This document shows positions 1 to 9,151 of a stretch of 58,864 bases of DNA, in pieces. The position numbers were made by a program, and so were the translations under genes. The notes under the pieces are model-generated. The model made no database searches. It saw only the letters and a list, made by a program, of their open reading frames with translations, and was not told the origin of the DNA. The stretch comes from JADJQU01 sp035490315 (lineage in GTDB: Bacteria > Planctomycetota > UBA1135 > GCA-002686595): positions 1 to 58,864 of the forward strand of contig DATHET010000034.1 in the NCBI GenBank assembly GCA_035490315.1, written 5' to 3'. Within the stretch, counting starts at the first letter, position 1. The number at the start of each line of letters is the position of its first letter.

Positions 1-889
1 CCCAGGGCTCGACCGATTCGGGCAGCCGGCTCTCCATCAACGAGACGGCTTCGAGCAGCACGTGCGGACCCTTGTGCGGCGCGAACTGACCGAGGAAGGC
101 GATGTGCTTGACGCGCGACTGCGGCGCGGCGCGCGCCTGGCTGACGCGCTCGTCGTCGACCGCGTAGCAGATGCGCGAGATCTTGTGCGCGGAGAGACCG
201 GCGTGCTCGAGCATGGCCGCGACTTCCGCGGTGGGCGCGATCGCTTCGTCGATCGAGGCCAGGGCCGAGCGCACCACGGATTCGCGGCGCTCGACGTCGG
301 AGCGCACCACCACCTGGCCCGCGCCGCCGACCAGGGCCAGGGAGCGCGCGATCCAGCGCTTGCCCTCGATCAGGACCGGGTTGCCCTCGTCGCGCGACGG
401 CTCGCGGATGCAGCGCGCGCAGACGCTCGCGCGCTGCGGGCCGCCGCAATCGACCGAGCGCCAGTCGAAGCACTGGCCTCGATGGCAGGCGAGGCCGAAG
501 TCGGTCGCGGTCAGCACGCAGGCGATGCCGTGCAGCTTGGTGATGATCGGCATGCGCACCGACAGGGTCCACAACAGGTAGGTGAAGTGCACCAGGTCGG
601 GGCGCTGGCGCAGCAGCACGCGCTCGAAGGCGGCCTCGAGGTCCTTGTCCTCGTAGCTCTGCTCCAGCCGCTTGCTGCGCTTGCGCGGCAAGGTGACGCG
701 CGTGATGTGGATCGGGCCGTTCTCGTGCTCGGTCAACGAATAGGGCTCGAGATCGTCGCGCAGATCGGGGTGGAACACGCTGATCTCGTGTCCCTGCCGC
801 TTCAGGCCGCGCGCGAGCTGCAGCGTGTAGGCCTCGGTTCCCCAACGTCCGTGGGGCGGAAAGCCGCGCGAGACGAACAGCACTCTCAT
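1..889 (-). CDS. Glycosyltransferase family 4 (GT4), C-terminus cut by window edge
   Basis: The frame is open from an ATG at 889 to the window edge, so about 296 N-terminal residues are visible. It begins MRVLFVSRGFPPHGRWGTE, a typical GT-B N-terminal strand followed by a Gly-containing loop that contacts the acceptor. Further on come DLVHFTYL, KLHG, a cysteine-rich segment (CHRGQC, then CARC) seen in some sugar GT4 enzymes, and FLGQFAPHKG, which opens the nucleotide-sugar-binding half. It probably transfers a sugar onto an envelope glycan or glycolipid in the cytoplasm; the substrate cannot be told. Its start overlaps the stop of the sulfatase-like gene by ATGA, so it is the last visible gene of the moxR-bat operon. 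Confidence 0.85.
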   Translation of the reverse strand, partial: MRVLFVSRGFPPHGRWGTEAYTLQLARGLKRQGHEISVFHPDLRDDLEPYSLTEHENGPIHITRVTLPRKRSKRLEQSYEDKDLEAAFERVLLRQRPDLVHFTYLLWTLSVRMPIITKLHGIACVLTATDFGLACHRGQCFDWRSVDCGGPQRASVCARCIREPSRDEGNPVLIEGKRWIARSLALVGGAGQVVVRSDVERRESVVRSALASIDEAIAPTAEVAAMLEHAGLSAHKISRICYAVDDERVSQARAAPQSRVKHIAFLGQFAPHKGPHVLLEAVSLMESRLPESVEPW

Positions 890-2337
890 CGGCCGCCGGT
901 GGTGCCCGCTGGCTCCGCGGACTGCTCGCCTTGCAGCTCCGCGCGGCGCTTCTCGATCGCTCTCGCGTATTCCTCCCCGGATTGCGCGAGCTCCTTCGCC
1001 ATCGCGTTTTCCAGATTGCCGACGGACAGGTGCCCCAGTCGCGAATCCACGCGGCGATCGTGCAGGACTTCGCGCACCACGCCGAGGTGCGGCTCGCTGT
1101 CACCGAACCAGGACGAGCTCAAGTGAGGATCGTCGACGCGGCCCGGCCAGGTGCGCTCGTAGCAGTACAAGGGGTGCAGAGTCGCGAATCCCTCCTGGTA
1201 AGCGCAGGAGGCCTGGACCTGCTGGCGAACGCCTCGCGGCATCGTGCCGGCGAGCACGGGTGCGAACGAGATCCCGTTGCAGTCGGAAATCGAAATTCCA
1301 TACAGACCGAGCATCGTCGGCATGACGTCGAGCGTCGAGACGAGGGCCTTGCTGTTGCCCGGCTGCATCGACAGGCCGCTCCCGGTGCGCACGATCAAGG
1401 GCACGTGCAGGTCGACGTCGGAGAAAGTTCCGCTGTCGAGCAACAGACCGCTCTCGCCGAAGCTCATGCCGTAGGCGCCGACCACCACGATCGTGGTGTC
1501 TTCCCAGCGCCCCATCTGCTCGAGTTGCGTGCGCAAGGCGGCGAAGGCCTGGTCGATCCGCCCGATCGCGCCGTCGTAGCGCGACTCGTACTCGCCCAGG
1601 GTCGCCCCGCCGCCCGACCAGCGGCTGCGCGGCAAGGCGAAGAACAGATGCTGCGCGTCCCCCACCGGCGGAACGCGCGACAGCTCGGGCCGCGGATTGA
1701 ACCTCGTGTCCCAGCGTGCATCGGGCCGGTCCCAGACCCGCTCGAGATCGGCCAGCTCCAGGTAGGCGAACCAGGACTTGTCCCGAGTGGAGAGGGCTAG
1801 CCATTGCTGGAAGCGGCGGAACACCGCTTCGGATCCGAGGTCTTCGGGCGCGACCTCGCCCTCCTGGCCAAATCCCTGGTACAGCTCGAATCCGCGGTCG
1901 TAGCCGTAGACCGGCGACAGGTTGGGATGGTCGTAGAACATCGCCGTGCTGAACCCGTGACTGAGGAACTCGGCCGCGGGGTGCGGAGCTGCTTCGGGAA
2001 GGTGCCAGAGCGAGGCCTGGTTCACCGCCACGTTCGCGGGCAGGGCCTTGCGCGCGATCCGCGGATCGGCTCCCGAGATCAGGGCCATGTGCGCGGGCAC
2101 CTGCCAGGGAGCCGCGGAGTAGGCCGCCTCGAAGAACACGCCTTCCTTGGCGAGGACGTCCAGCGCCGGGGATGTCTTGCGATCGTACCCGGACGCTCCG
2201 AGGTGGTCGTAGCGCAGCCCGTCGATGGCGATCACCAGGATGCCGCGGCCGCGTTCGCTGGAAGCCTGAGGCGCGCAGGCGGAGTGCCCCAGGATCGCGC
2301 AGGCGATCCACGCCGTGAACAAGGAGCGTCGGCCCAT
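886..2337 (-). CDS. Sulfatase/alkaline-phosphatase-fold protein with degenerate active site
   Basis: The 483-residue protein starts at ATG 2337 (MGRRSLFTAW), giving a short hydrophobic leader ending near HSAC, a possible lipobox. The frame is open further upstream, but that part is not protein-like. The fold is recognisable: AIDGLRYDHLG, TSPALDVLAKEGV, YGYDRGFELYQGF and VPLIVRTG follow the sulfatase order. Two catalytic sites are changed. Where active members have Cys/Ser-x-Pro-x-Arg or a Thr nucleophile, this one has WQVPAHM, and the usual DHGE metal motif reads GAYGMSFGESG. I infer a pseudo-enzyme, or a very divergent one, on the outer side of the inner membrane. It sits 38 bp after the TPR/SH3 gene and overlaps the glycosyltransferase start. 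Confidence 0.8.
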   Translation of the reverse strand: MGRRSLFTAWIACAILGHSACAPQASSERGRGILVIAIDGLRYDHLGASGYDRKTSPALDVLAKEGVFFEAAYSAAPWQVPAHMALISGADPRIARKALPANVAVNQASLWHLPEAAPHPAAEFLSHGFSTAMFYDHPNLSPVYGYDRGFELYQGFGQEGEVAPEDLGSEAVFRRFQQWLALSTRDKSWFAYLELADLERVWDRPDARWDTRFNPRPELSRVPPVGDAQHLFFALPRSRWSGGGATLGEYESRYDGAIGRIDQAFAALRTQLEQMGRWEDTTIVVVGAYGMSFGESGLLLDSGTFSDVDLHVPLIVRTGSGLSMQPGNSKALVSTLDVMPTMLGLYGISISDCNGISFAPVLAGTMPRGVRQQVQASCAYQEGFATLHPLYCYERTWPGRVDDPHLSSSWFGDSEPHLGVVREVLHDRRVDSRLGHLSVGNLENAMAKELAQSGEEYARAIEKRRAELQGEQSAEPAGTTGGR

Positions 2338-2375
2338 GCATCCAGCATGGATGCCCGGCCCGCCCGAGACAAGCT

Positions 2376-3167
2376 TCAGCGCCGCAGGGCGAGCAGGGTC
2401 TCGGCGGGAACCCAGCCGCGCTCGCCGTGCTCGGTCGCGACGCGCACCCAGCCCGCGAGCTCCTCGAGGCGATCCGCGCGAGCGCCCGCCGAGAGCAGCG
2501 CGACTTTCGTCGCCGCCGCGCGCGGCTCGCTCTGCACCGCGACGCCCGCGGTGGAGATCACGAACATCGGGTCGCGCCCGCTTTCGAGGAGTTGCACGCA
2601 CCAGGGGACGACGGCGAGCGCGCCGAGCGCCGTGGACAGGGCGAGCCAGCGCGTCGCCGCGCGGCCGAAGACCAGGGCGCGCAACACGATCAAGCTCGCG
2701 ATGCCCAGCGCGGCGCACAGGGCCAGCCATTCGGCTTCGGCGAGGCTCAAGGAGTGCACCACGCGATCGAAAGTCGCCGCGAGATCGCCGCGGTCGGCGG
2801 GCTCGAGGCCGGCTTTCGTGCGCGCCAGCTCGAGGTTCGCCCAGGCATCACTGTCGCGCGGCGTCAAGCGGATCGCGGCGCTGAACCAGGCCGCTGCTTC
2901 GAGCGGCCGCTCCTGACGGAAAGCGACGTTGCCCAGGCTCTTGCACAGGCGCGCGCGCTCGGCCGCGTTCGCGCCGGGCGTGAGCTCGAGAGCCGCGGTC
3001 CAGCTCGCGCTCGCCGCCGCATAGTCGGGCACGGGCGAGGAGTAGGCGTCGAGACCCTGCTGGTAGAGTTTCTCGATTTCACCGGGGCCGCGATCCTGGG
3101 TCGCGAAGGCGCTGCACAGGAAGAGCAGCAGGACAGCGCCGAGCCATTGCATCGCGAAAAGTTTCAC
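2376..3167 (-). CDS. TPR and bacterial SH3-domain membrane protein (BatE-like)
   Basis: The 263-residue protein has a hydrophobic N-terminus (MQWLGAVLLLFLCSAF), a TPR-like region around residues 25-110 (YQQGLDAYSSP, LCKSLGNVAFRQERPLEAAAWF), two membrane helices near 140-195, and a C-terminal SH3b-like module ending GWVPAETLLALRR. This order of leader, TPR, two helices and SH3 matches BatE proteins of Bacteroides-type aerotolerance operons. I chose GTG 3167 because it forms a GTGA overlap with the batD stop; ATG 3152 is the alternative. The role is inferred to be an envelope-anchored scaffold in the MoxR/Bat complex. Confidence 0.8.
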   Translation of the reverse strand: MKLFAMQWLGAVLLLFLCSAFATQDRGPGEIEKLYQQGLDAYSSPVPDYAAASASWTAALELTPGANAAERARLCKSLGNVAFRQERPLEAAAWFSAAIRLTPRDSDAWANLELARTKAGLEPADRGDLAATFDRVVHSLSLAEAEWLALCAALGIASLIVLRALVFGRAATRWLALSTALGALAVVPWCVQLLESGRDPMFVISTAGVAVQSEPRAAATKVALLSAGARADRLEELAGWVRVATEHGERGWVPAETLLALRR

Positions 3168-4954
3168 AAACCACCTCGCACGAGTCGGTCGGCCACTGAC
3201 AGGGCGCGCTCGCGCACCGAGCTCTGCGCGGGCCTGCGCGCTCCGCCCCAGGTCGCCGCCTCGAGCTCGGCGATCAGGCCTTGCAGCTCGCGGATCACTT
3301 CCGGCTCGACCGCGATCGAATGGCGCGCGAACCACTCGCGCAGGTCGCGGCCCTGCCAGGCCTCGGGGACTTCCGCGGTGCGCGCGCCCAGGAAATTCTG
3401 CACGGCGCCGAGCTCGGCGCGCGGCGAATCGGCCTGGGCCAGCTCGCGAGCGAGCTGCGCCTTGGCGCGGCGCCGGCGGCGTTCCAGGGGAGCCCAGGGA
3501 TCGCCGCGGCGGCGTGCGACGCGCGCCATCGCGATCCACAGAAAGGGCAAGAGACCGAAGGCGAAGAAGACCGTGGTCCTTCCGGGCCGCGGCAGATCGC
3601 CCGCCTCGCTCCACTTGCGATCGACGTCGCGCAGATCGTTCTGGGCGACGAAGCCCGAGGCCGAATCGCTCAGGCCGCTGACGCGCGAGAGGGCGCGGAC
3701 ATTGATCGTGATCGGCTCGGTGGAAACGCTGGTGTAACTGCCGCTCTCGGGATCGAAGACTGGCAAGACGATCGGCGGGATCAGCTTGACCTCGGCCGAG
3801 CGCGGCGCGATGTCGTAGGTCACGCTGCGGCGATCGAAAGTCTTCGTCTCGGTCTTGCCGTAGACACGGAAGCCGTGGAAGGCGTCGCTGCGGCTCGGCT
3901 CGGGCACCGAGAAGAACTCGAGGTTGCCCGCGCCCGTCCATTCGATTTTCAACTTGATCGATTCGCCGGCGTCGACGTCGCGCGGCGCAGCCGTGGCGCG
4001 CACGTTGAACTTTCCGATCGCGCCGCCGAAATCCGGCGGGCGTCCAGCCTCGGGCAATTCGATCACGTCGATCGTCAAGGGCTCGCTCTTGACGAAGAAC
4101 GATTCCACTTTTTCGCGCCGGCGCGAGAAAATGTCGCCGGAGTCCTCGACGCGCGCGAACTCGAGCCAGGAGCTCGGGAACTCGAGGGCACCCGAGCGCG
4201 TCGGCGTGAACGAGCGCACCAGGCGATACATCTGGAAAGCGCGGCCGCGGATCGTGGTCTTCGGCAGGACCTCGACGCGGATCGTCTCGGTCGTATTGAG
4301 GATCAGCTCGACCTGGCTGACTCCCGCGGCGAGCGGCGGCGGAGCATTCTCGATCGCTCCGGGCAGCTTTCCCCACCAGGGAAGCGAGAGATTGGCCCAG
4401 TTGATCCGCTCCTTGAGCGCCATGTCCCAGCCGAAGTTCATCTCGATCGTGAACGGCTCGCCCTCGACCACCTTGTGGGTCGAGGCGCGGATCCCGAACA
4501 CGCCGAGCTCCTCGCCCTTGAGGTCCTCGACCACGGTCAAGGCCAGCGGCTGCGTGCGCGCGACGCTGCCGTCGACCGAGAATTCCAGGCCCGGGATGGT
4601 GAACTCGCCCTTGCGCTCTGGGCGCACCACGGCGGTCCAGGTCTTCTCGTCCAGGCGCGTCGGCCGTCCGCCGTTGATGCTGGAGATCATCTGGCGCGAG
4701 CTCGGATTGCTCCACGGACCCAGGCGCAGACCGTCGACGGCCGGCAGGGGTCGCACGTCGCTGAAGGCGGCGTTCTGGATCGTCGCGATCAGGATCACTT
4801 CGCTGCCGAGCTTGACCACGCCGCTGGAGAGCTGCGCGGTCACCTGGGCCTGGCTCTGGCCCTGGGCGAACAGCGGCGCGCCGAGGATCGAGAGCAGCGC
4901 GACGAGCAGCAGGCCGAAGCCGGCTTTCGTGCAGACGTGTACGGAGTTGAACAT
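3164..4954 (-). CDS. batD: BatD-like oxygen-tolerance protein
   Basis: About 596 residues start at ATG 4954 (MFNSVHVCTK), followed by a signal sequence ending near APLFAQ. Most of the protein is periplasmic beta-sandwich sequence with Bat-type landmarks: QAQVTAQLSSGVVKLGSEVIL, FTIPGLEFSVDG, and a repeat of that type after 290. One membrane helix lies near residue 475 (FFAFGLLPFLWIAM), followed by a charged cytoplasmic tail. It belongs to the BatD family of the aerotolerance operon and probably assembles with BatA and BatB at the membrane. TTG 4975 and GTG 4972 would give slightly longer proteins overlapping the batB stop; none of the three starts has an ideal ribosome site. Confidence 0.85.
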   Translation of the reverse strand: MFNSVHVCTKAGFGLLLVALLSILGAPLFAQGQSQAQVTAQLSSGVVKLGSEVILIATIQNAAFSDVRPLPAVDGLRLGPWSNPSSRQMISSINGGRPTRLDEKTWTAVVRPERKGEFTIPGLEFSVDGSVARTQPLALTVVEDLKGEELGVFGIRASTHKVVEGEPFTIEMNFGWDMALKERINWANLSLPWWGKLPGAIENAPPPLAAGVSQVELILNTTETIRVEVLPKTTIRGRAFQMYRLVRSFTPTRSGALEFPSSWLEFARVEDSGDIFSRRREKVESFFVKSEPLTIDVIELPEAGRPPDFGGAIGKFNVRATAAPRDVDAGESIKLKIEWTGAGNLEFFSVPEPSRSDAFHGFRVYGKTETKTFDRRSVTYDIAPRSAEVKLIPPIVLPVFDPESGSYTSVSTEPITINVRALSRVSGLSDSASGFVAQNDLRDVDRKWSEAGDLPRPGRTTVFFAFGLLPFLWIAMARVARRRGDPWAPLERRRRRAKAQLARELAQADSPRAELGAVQNFLGARTAEVPEAWQGRDLREWFARHSIAVEPEVIRELQGLIAELEAATWGGARRPAQSSVRERALSVADRLVRGGL

Positions 4955-4968
4955 GGGCAACACGCTGT

Positions 4969-7161
4969 TCACCAATCCTTGGGCACCGGCGCGCGGCGGT
5001 GGGCGCGGATACGCGCCTGGAGTTCACGGGCTTCCTTGTCGATCGCCTGCAGTTGATCCATCAGGCGCGAAACCTGCTCTTTCGACAATTCCTTTTCCTC
5101 GCTGGGCTTGGCCTGCTTGGCGTCCTTGGGATCTTTTCCCTTGGCATCCTCGGGCTTGGGCTCCGCCGGTTTTTCCTCAGGCTTGTCGGCGGGCTTGTCC
5201 TCCGGCTGCTTGTCCTTGTCGTCCTCGGGCTTCTCGCCCTTCGACTTGTCGTCCTGCTTCGAAGGATCGCTCTTGTCCTGCTGCTTGTCGTCCTTCTTCG
5301 GATCCTTGTCCTTGTCCTTGGAATCCTGCTTCTTTTCCTGTTCCTTCTTCTCCTGCTCCTCGCGTTCCTTGCGCAGCTTCTCGATCGCCTGCAGCCGGCG
5401 CTGGATCAGCTCGAGGTTGGCGCGCGTGTCGGCGTCGTGCCAGTCAGCGCGCAATCGCAGCGTGAGGTCCGCTCGCGCGACTTTGAACGCGGCCGCGGCC
5501 TGGTCGAGGTCCTGGTTCTTCGGCGGGGCGGGTGCCGGTTGAGCTGCTTGCGGACCGGGAGCCGCCGAATTCGCGGGAGCAAGTGGAGGCAGCTTGCGCG
5601 CCTCGCGCACCTCGGGGATCTGCAGATACAGCTGCTCGGCGACGTTCAAATCGACCGTGCCCGCGTTGTACCAGGCGTCGAGCCGCAGACTTCCCGGCGC
5701 AGCCAGTCCTCCCGCGCGCCCGAAAGCGGCCGCCGATCCGCCGGGATCTCCGCAAGCCTCGGCGACGACGCCGCGGTGGTATTCGATCTCCGCGCGCATC
5801 GCGTCGCTGAGCTTCGGCTTGGCGAGCAGGGCATCGCCGAGCCCGCGCGCCTCTTCGAGCTTCTTCGCTGCGAGCGCGGCGCGCAGCTCTTCGAGCCCGC
5901 TTCGGACCGAGCCCGCGTAGGCCGTCACTTTGGGCGGGGCCTCGGCGGCGTCAGGGCTCGGGGCGACCGTCGGCGCGGGCGCAGGCGCAGCTTGCGGAAC
6001 CTGCGGCGCCTGCAGACCGGGCAAGCAGAGGATCGGAGCCAGGGCCCGAGCCCAGACCGGCCGCGCGCGCGGATCGGATTCGACGAATGTGCCGCCGGCG
6101 CGGCGAACGCGACGACCGCGCACGAGACGCTTGCGGGCGCGCACACGCCGCTCGCGCAGCCCGGCCGCGCCGAGCATGCAGATCGCGGCAACGCCCAGGA
6201 ACCACTGGAAGCGATCGTGCGGCACGAATTCCTGGCCGCCTTGGACCTCGCGAGCCTCCAGGCGCGAGATGCGCTTCTCGTACAGCTCCTCGAGCGGCGC
6301 GGCGGACGAGTCCGCGGACAAATAGGCGCCGCCGGTGGTCGACGCGAGCTCCTCGAGGCCGCGCCCGCCCATCGCGGACACAACTTCCTGGTTGTTGGCG
6401 TCGCGCAGGAAAGTCTCGCCGCCGCCCTGGCGCTCGACCGGGATCTTGCCGCCCGCTTCGGTCCCCATGCCGACCACGAAGACCTTGACGCCGCGCTCGG
6501 CGGCCTTGCGCGCGACCTCGAGGCCATGGCCTTCGAGGTCCTCGCCGTCGGTCAGCATCACGATCCCCTCGTGAGCGCCGGTGCGGCCGTCGAACATCGC
6601 CAGGGCGCGCTCGAGGGCCGCGCCGAGGTCGGTCCCGCCCTTCTCGTTCTCGGCCGGGGTCACGTTCTCGAGCAGGCTCGACAGGGCGTTGCGGTCGTGG
6701 GTCAGCGGCGCGACTTCGCGCGCATCGCCCGCGAAGGCGATCAAGGCCATGCGATCCCCGCGCAGGCGCTCGATCAATCCGTTGACTTCGCGTCGCGCGC
6801 GCGTGATCCGATCGGGCCGCAAGTCGCGCACGAGCATCGAGCGCGAAGTGTCGATGCACACCACGAGGTCGAGCCCGCGTCGGCGGATCTCGCGCAGCGT
6901 GAATCCGCGCACCGGGCCCGACACGGCGAGGGCCAGGAAGCTCACCGCGAACGCGGCCAGGACGAATCGCGCCCGCGCGCGGTTGAGCGAAAGTCGCGGC
7001 ACGAATTTCGACTTCTGGCGCTGGCTGACCAGCGAATCGACGGCGAGCGCGCGCCGGTGCACGGCCCAGAAGCCAAGCAGCAGGATCACGATTCCCGCGG
7101 TCGCCCACACCGCGAAATCCGGCCGCAGCCAGCCGAAGCCGAAGAAGGAAGCCTTGGTCAC
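4969..7161 (-). CDS. batB: BatB-BatC fusion: VWA-domain membrane protein with TPR part and Lys/Asp/Glu-rich tail
   Basis: The 730-residue protein starts at GTG 7161, which overlaps the batA stop as GTGA. Two N-terminal helices flank a basic stretch. A von Willebrand A domain follows from about 95 to 290, with the MIDAS motif DTSRSM and a later TDGED. Another helix lies near 325 (FLGVAAICMLGAAG). The second half resembles BatC: it has TPR-like sequence (WYNAGTVDLN, WHDADTRANLELIQRRL) and then an extreme low-complexity stretch of E/K and D/K/P from about 595 to 705, ending in a short coiled helix (QVSRLMDQLQAID). BatB and BatC are separate genes in the classic operon. It probably binds a metal and a partner protein in the periplasm under MoxR control. 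Confidence 0.88.
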   Translation of the reverse strand: MTKASFFGFGWLRPDFAVWATAGIVILLLGFWAVHRRALAVDSLVSQRQKSKFVPRLSLNRARARFVLAAFAVSFLALAVSGPVRGFTLREIRRRGLDLVVCIDTSRSMLVRDLRPDRITRARREVNGLIERLRGDRMALIAFAGDAREVAPLTHDRNALSSLLENVTPAENEKGGTDLGAALERALAMFDGRTGAHEGIVMLTDGEDLEGHGLEVARKAAERGVKVFVVGMGTEAGGKIPVERQGGGETFLRDANNQEVVSAMGGRGLEELASTTGGAYLSADSSAAPLEELYEKRISRLEAREVQGGQEFVPHDRFQWFLGVAAICMLGAAGLRERRVRARKRLVRGRRVRRAGGTFVESDPRARPVWARALAPILCLPGLQAPQVPQAAPAPAPTVAPSPDAAEAPPKVTAYAGSVRSGLEELRAALAAKKLEEARGLGDALLAKPKLSDAMRAEIEYHRGVVAEACGDPGGSAAAFGRAGGLAAPGSLRLDAWYNAGTVDLNVAEQLYLQIPEVREARKLPPLAPANSAAPGPQAAQPAPAPPKNQDLDQAAAAFKVARADLTLRLRADWHDADTRANLELIQRRLQAIEKLRKEREEQEKKEQEKKQDSKDKDKDPKKDDKQQDKSDPSKQDDKSKGEKPEDDKDKQPEDKPADKPEEKPAEPKPEDAKGKDPKDAKQAKPSEEKELSKEQVSRLMDQLQAIDKEARELQARIRAHRRAPVPKDW

Positions 7162-8225
7162 AGGATCCTCCGCGCCCAGGTGGCGTGGAACAGCCAGGCG
7201 ATCGCGTAGCAGGCGAAGGCCGCGATCAAGGCGCGCGGGTAGAGGTCGAAAGTCTCGACGCGCCGCTCCTCGGTGCGCGGCGTGCGCTCGAGCCGCTCGA
7301 TCTCCGCGTAGACGTCCTCGAGCGCCTTGCGATCCTTGGCGCGGAAGAAGCGGCCCTTGGTGCGCTTGGCGATGTCCTCGAGCTCGCGCGTGTCGAGCTC
7401 GGTCTTGCTCGGCTCGACGCGGCCGAACATGGTCTGGATGTAGGCGTACTTGCCGGCGAGCACCGTGTACACGCGCACGTTCTTCTCCGCGGCGAGGTCC
7501 GCGGCCGCCTGGGGCGTGATGTCGTCGACGTTGTTCTCGCCGTCGGTCAACAGCACGACGACTTTCGAGCGCGCGTCGCTCGCCGCCAGGGACGCGACGG
7601 CCTTGGCCAGACCGCGGCCGATCGCCGTGCCGTCCTCGGCGTCGTACTTGACCATCTCGACGCCGCTCAGGAATCCCGTCAGGGCTCCGGCGTCGAGCGT
7701 GAACGGACACAGCAGCTGGGGATAGCGCGCGAAGACCAGCAAGGCGCAGGAATCCGCCGCGCCGACGCGGTCGCCCATGCGCCGCACGGCGAAATCGCCG
7801 ACGACTTCCTTGACCACCTCGAGGCGCGATTTGATCGGGTCGAGATCCTTGAACTGCATCGAGCCCGAGCGGTCGATCGCGAGCACGATGTCGACGCCCT
7901 CGCTGGTGTTCGTGTGCAGCTCGTTGGCGCGCACCGGCCGCGCCAGGGCGATCGCGACCAGGGCGAAGGCCGCGCACTCGAGGGCGATCGGCGCGAAGGC
8001 GAAGCGCTGGACCAGGGTGCGCGGCAGATTCGTCTGCGGCAGCACGCCGACACGTCCGGCCTCGCGCGCGCCGCGCACGCGACCGAAGAGCAGCGCCAGC
8101 CAGCCCAGCGGCGCGAGGGCGAAGAACCAGGGATCGGCGAAGAAGTAATCGCCGAACAGATGCCAGCGAGCTTCGCCGACGCTCTGCACCGAATCGGTCG
8201 CGGTCTGGAGCAGCGCGAGCATCAT
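7158..8225 (-). CDS. batA: BatA-like VWA-domain membrane protein
   Basis: The 355-residue protein has two N-terminal membrane segments (WFFALAPLGWLALLFG and IALECAAFALVAIALA), a VWA domain with an intact MIDAS (DRSGSMQFKD, later VVLLTDGENN), and a C-terminal helix (LIAAFACYAIAWLFHATW). This is the usual BatA layout and length. Start and stop both overlap their neighbours by 4 nt, indicating translational coupling. The family acts with BatB, BatD and the MoxR ATPase in envelope stress tolerance or protein assembly; the exact client is unknown. Confidence 0.9.
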   Translation of the reverse strand: MMLALLQTATDSVQSVGEARWHLFGDYFFADPWFFALAPLGWLALLFGRVRGAREAGRVGVLPQTNLPRTLVQRFAFAPIALECAAFALVAIALARPVRANELHTNTSEGVDIVLAIDRSGSMQFKDLDPIKSRLEVVKEVVGDFAVRRMGDRVGAADSCALLVFARYPQLLCPFTLDAGALTGFLSGVEMVKYDAEDGTAIGRGLAKAVASLAASDARSKVVVLLTDGENNVDDITPQAAADLAAEKNVRVYTVLAGKYAYIQTMFGRVEPSKTELDTRELEDIAKRTKGRFFRAKDRKALEDVYAEIERLERTPRTEERRVETFDLYPRALIAAFACYAIAWLFHATWARRIL

Positions 8226-9151
8226 GCGGCCACCCCCGGCTTGCGCTCGGCATCCGCGGCCGGAGATTCGAAACGCATCGCGAGCGAGCGCGCGCCAGCC
8301 AGGGCTTCGCGCGTCGCCCAGTGGGTCGGCCGCTCCGTGCCATACTTCACGCGGGTCGCGTTGGCGAGCAATTGATCGAGCTGGTTACGCTCGGCATCTC
8401 CCAGGCCGACGGCGTCGAGCTGCGGCTCGGCGGCCACGCGCCATTCTTCGTCGGTCAAGCCGCTGCGGTCGCGGCCCGAGCGCAGATCCGCGGACTCGCG
8501 CAAGAGGCGCGTCAGCGCGAAGTGCGCCGCCTGCACGTCCTCGGGCGTGTCGAGCGGCTTGGCTTCGAGGATCGCGAGGCGCGCCGACGGCGCGACCGCG
8601 GTGATCTGCGGCGGCTTGCGCCGGATGTGCCACCCATAGAACGCGATGACCAGGGCGCAGGCGATGGCGGCGCCGGCGCCGATCCAGGTCCAAAGATCGG
8701 CGCGCTCGTCCTGGGCTTCCAGGTCGCGCAAACCTCGCAGCGGTCGCGGCGCGTCCTCGTCCTCCCCGAGCACGCCCGTGACCGACAGGGCGGCCGATTC
8801 GACCGGCACTTTCGTTTCGCCGAGCTGCAGCGGGACCTCGGCCGGTTTCCGCTCACCGGGCTCGAGCGATGCGATCTCGAAGATCCAGGTGGTCGTGGTG
8901 CGATCGGCGTGTGCGGGATCCTGGGTGTCCAGGCCCGCTTGCGCGTCGAGCACGACCCACGATTCGTCGAGCCCCAGGGATGCGAGCTTGGGGTGCTGCG
9001 CCGAGGCATGCTCGAGCACCAGAGTCGCGCGCACGGGCTGGCCGACTTCGCAGGCCGCCGGCTCGAACGAGAGTTTCGCGCTCGGCTCCTGGGCCATCGC
9101 CACGCTGACGAAGGCCAATGCAACCGCGGCGCAAGCAAGCCAGTGCCTCAT
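8222..9151 (-). CDS. Membrane-anchored periplasmic protein of the MoxR/Bat operon
   Basis: The 309-residue protein starts at ATG 9151 with a clean signal sequence (MRHWLACAAVALAFVSVAMA). It has a BatD-like beta-sandwich of about 150 residues (FEPAACEVGQPVRATLVLEH), one membrane helix near 175-195 (WTWIGAGAAIACALVIAFYG) and a helical cytoplasmic tail containing LTDEEW. It occupies the position between DUF58 and batA where many operons carry a short membrane protein. I do not recognise a named family with certainty; a shortened BatD paralogue or DUF4381-like protein is the best guess. It overlaps the DUF58 stop and the batA start by ATGA. Confidence 0.75.
   Translation of the reverse strand: MRHWLACAAVALAFVSVAMAQEPSAKLSFEPAACEVGQPVRATLVLEHASAQHPKLASLGLDESWVVLDAQAGLDTQDPAHADRTTTTWIFEIASLEPGERKPAEVPLQLGETKVPVESAALSVTGVLGEDEDAPRPLRGLRDLEAQDERADLWTWIGAGAAIACALVIAFYGWHIRRKPPQITAVAPSARLAILEAKPLDTPEDVQAAHFALTRLLRESADLRSGRDRSGLTDEEWRVAAEPQLDAVGLGDAERNQLDQLLANATRVKYGTERPTHWATREALAGARSLAMRFESPAADAERKPGVAA

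Noticed and set aside
2338..2730. N-terminal extension of the sulfatase-like frame up to 2730
   Set aside because: The extra residues are Arg/Ala-rich and overlap the TPR/SH3 gene. The signal sequence begins at ATG 2337.
4999..7209. Open frame of 736 codons on the plus strand opposite the Bat genes
   Set aside because: It is antisense to batB/batC, is composed of Leu/Val and Arg/Ala/Gly runs typical of GC-rich shadow frames, and has no domain signal. The minus-strand genes have clear motifs.
7162..8343. Extension of the batB-batC frame upstream to 8343
   Set aside because: It overlaps batA entirely and looks like shadow sequence. GTG 7161 with the GTGA overlap is the natural start.
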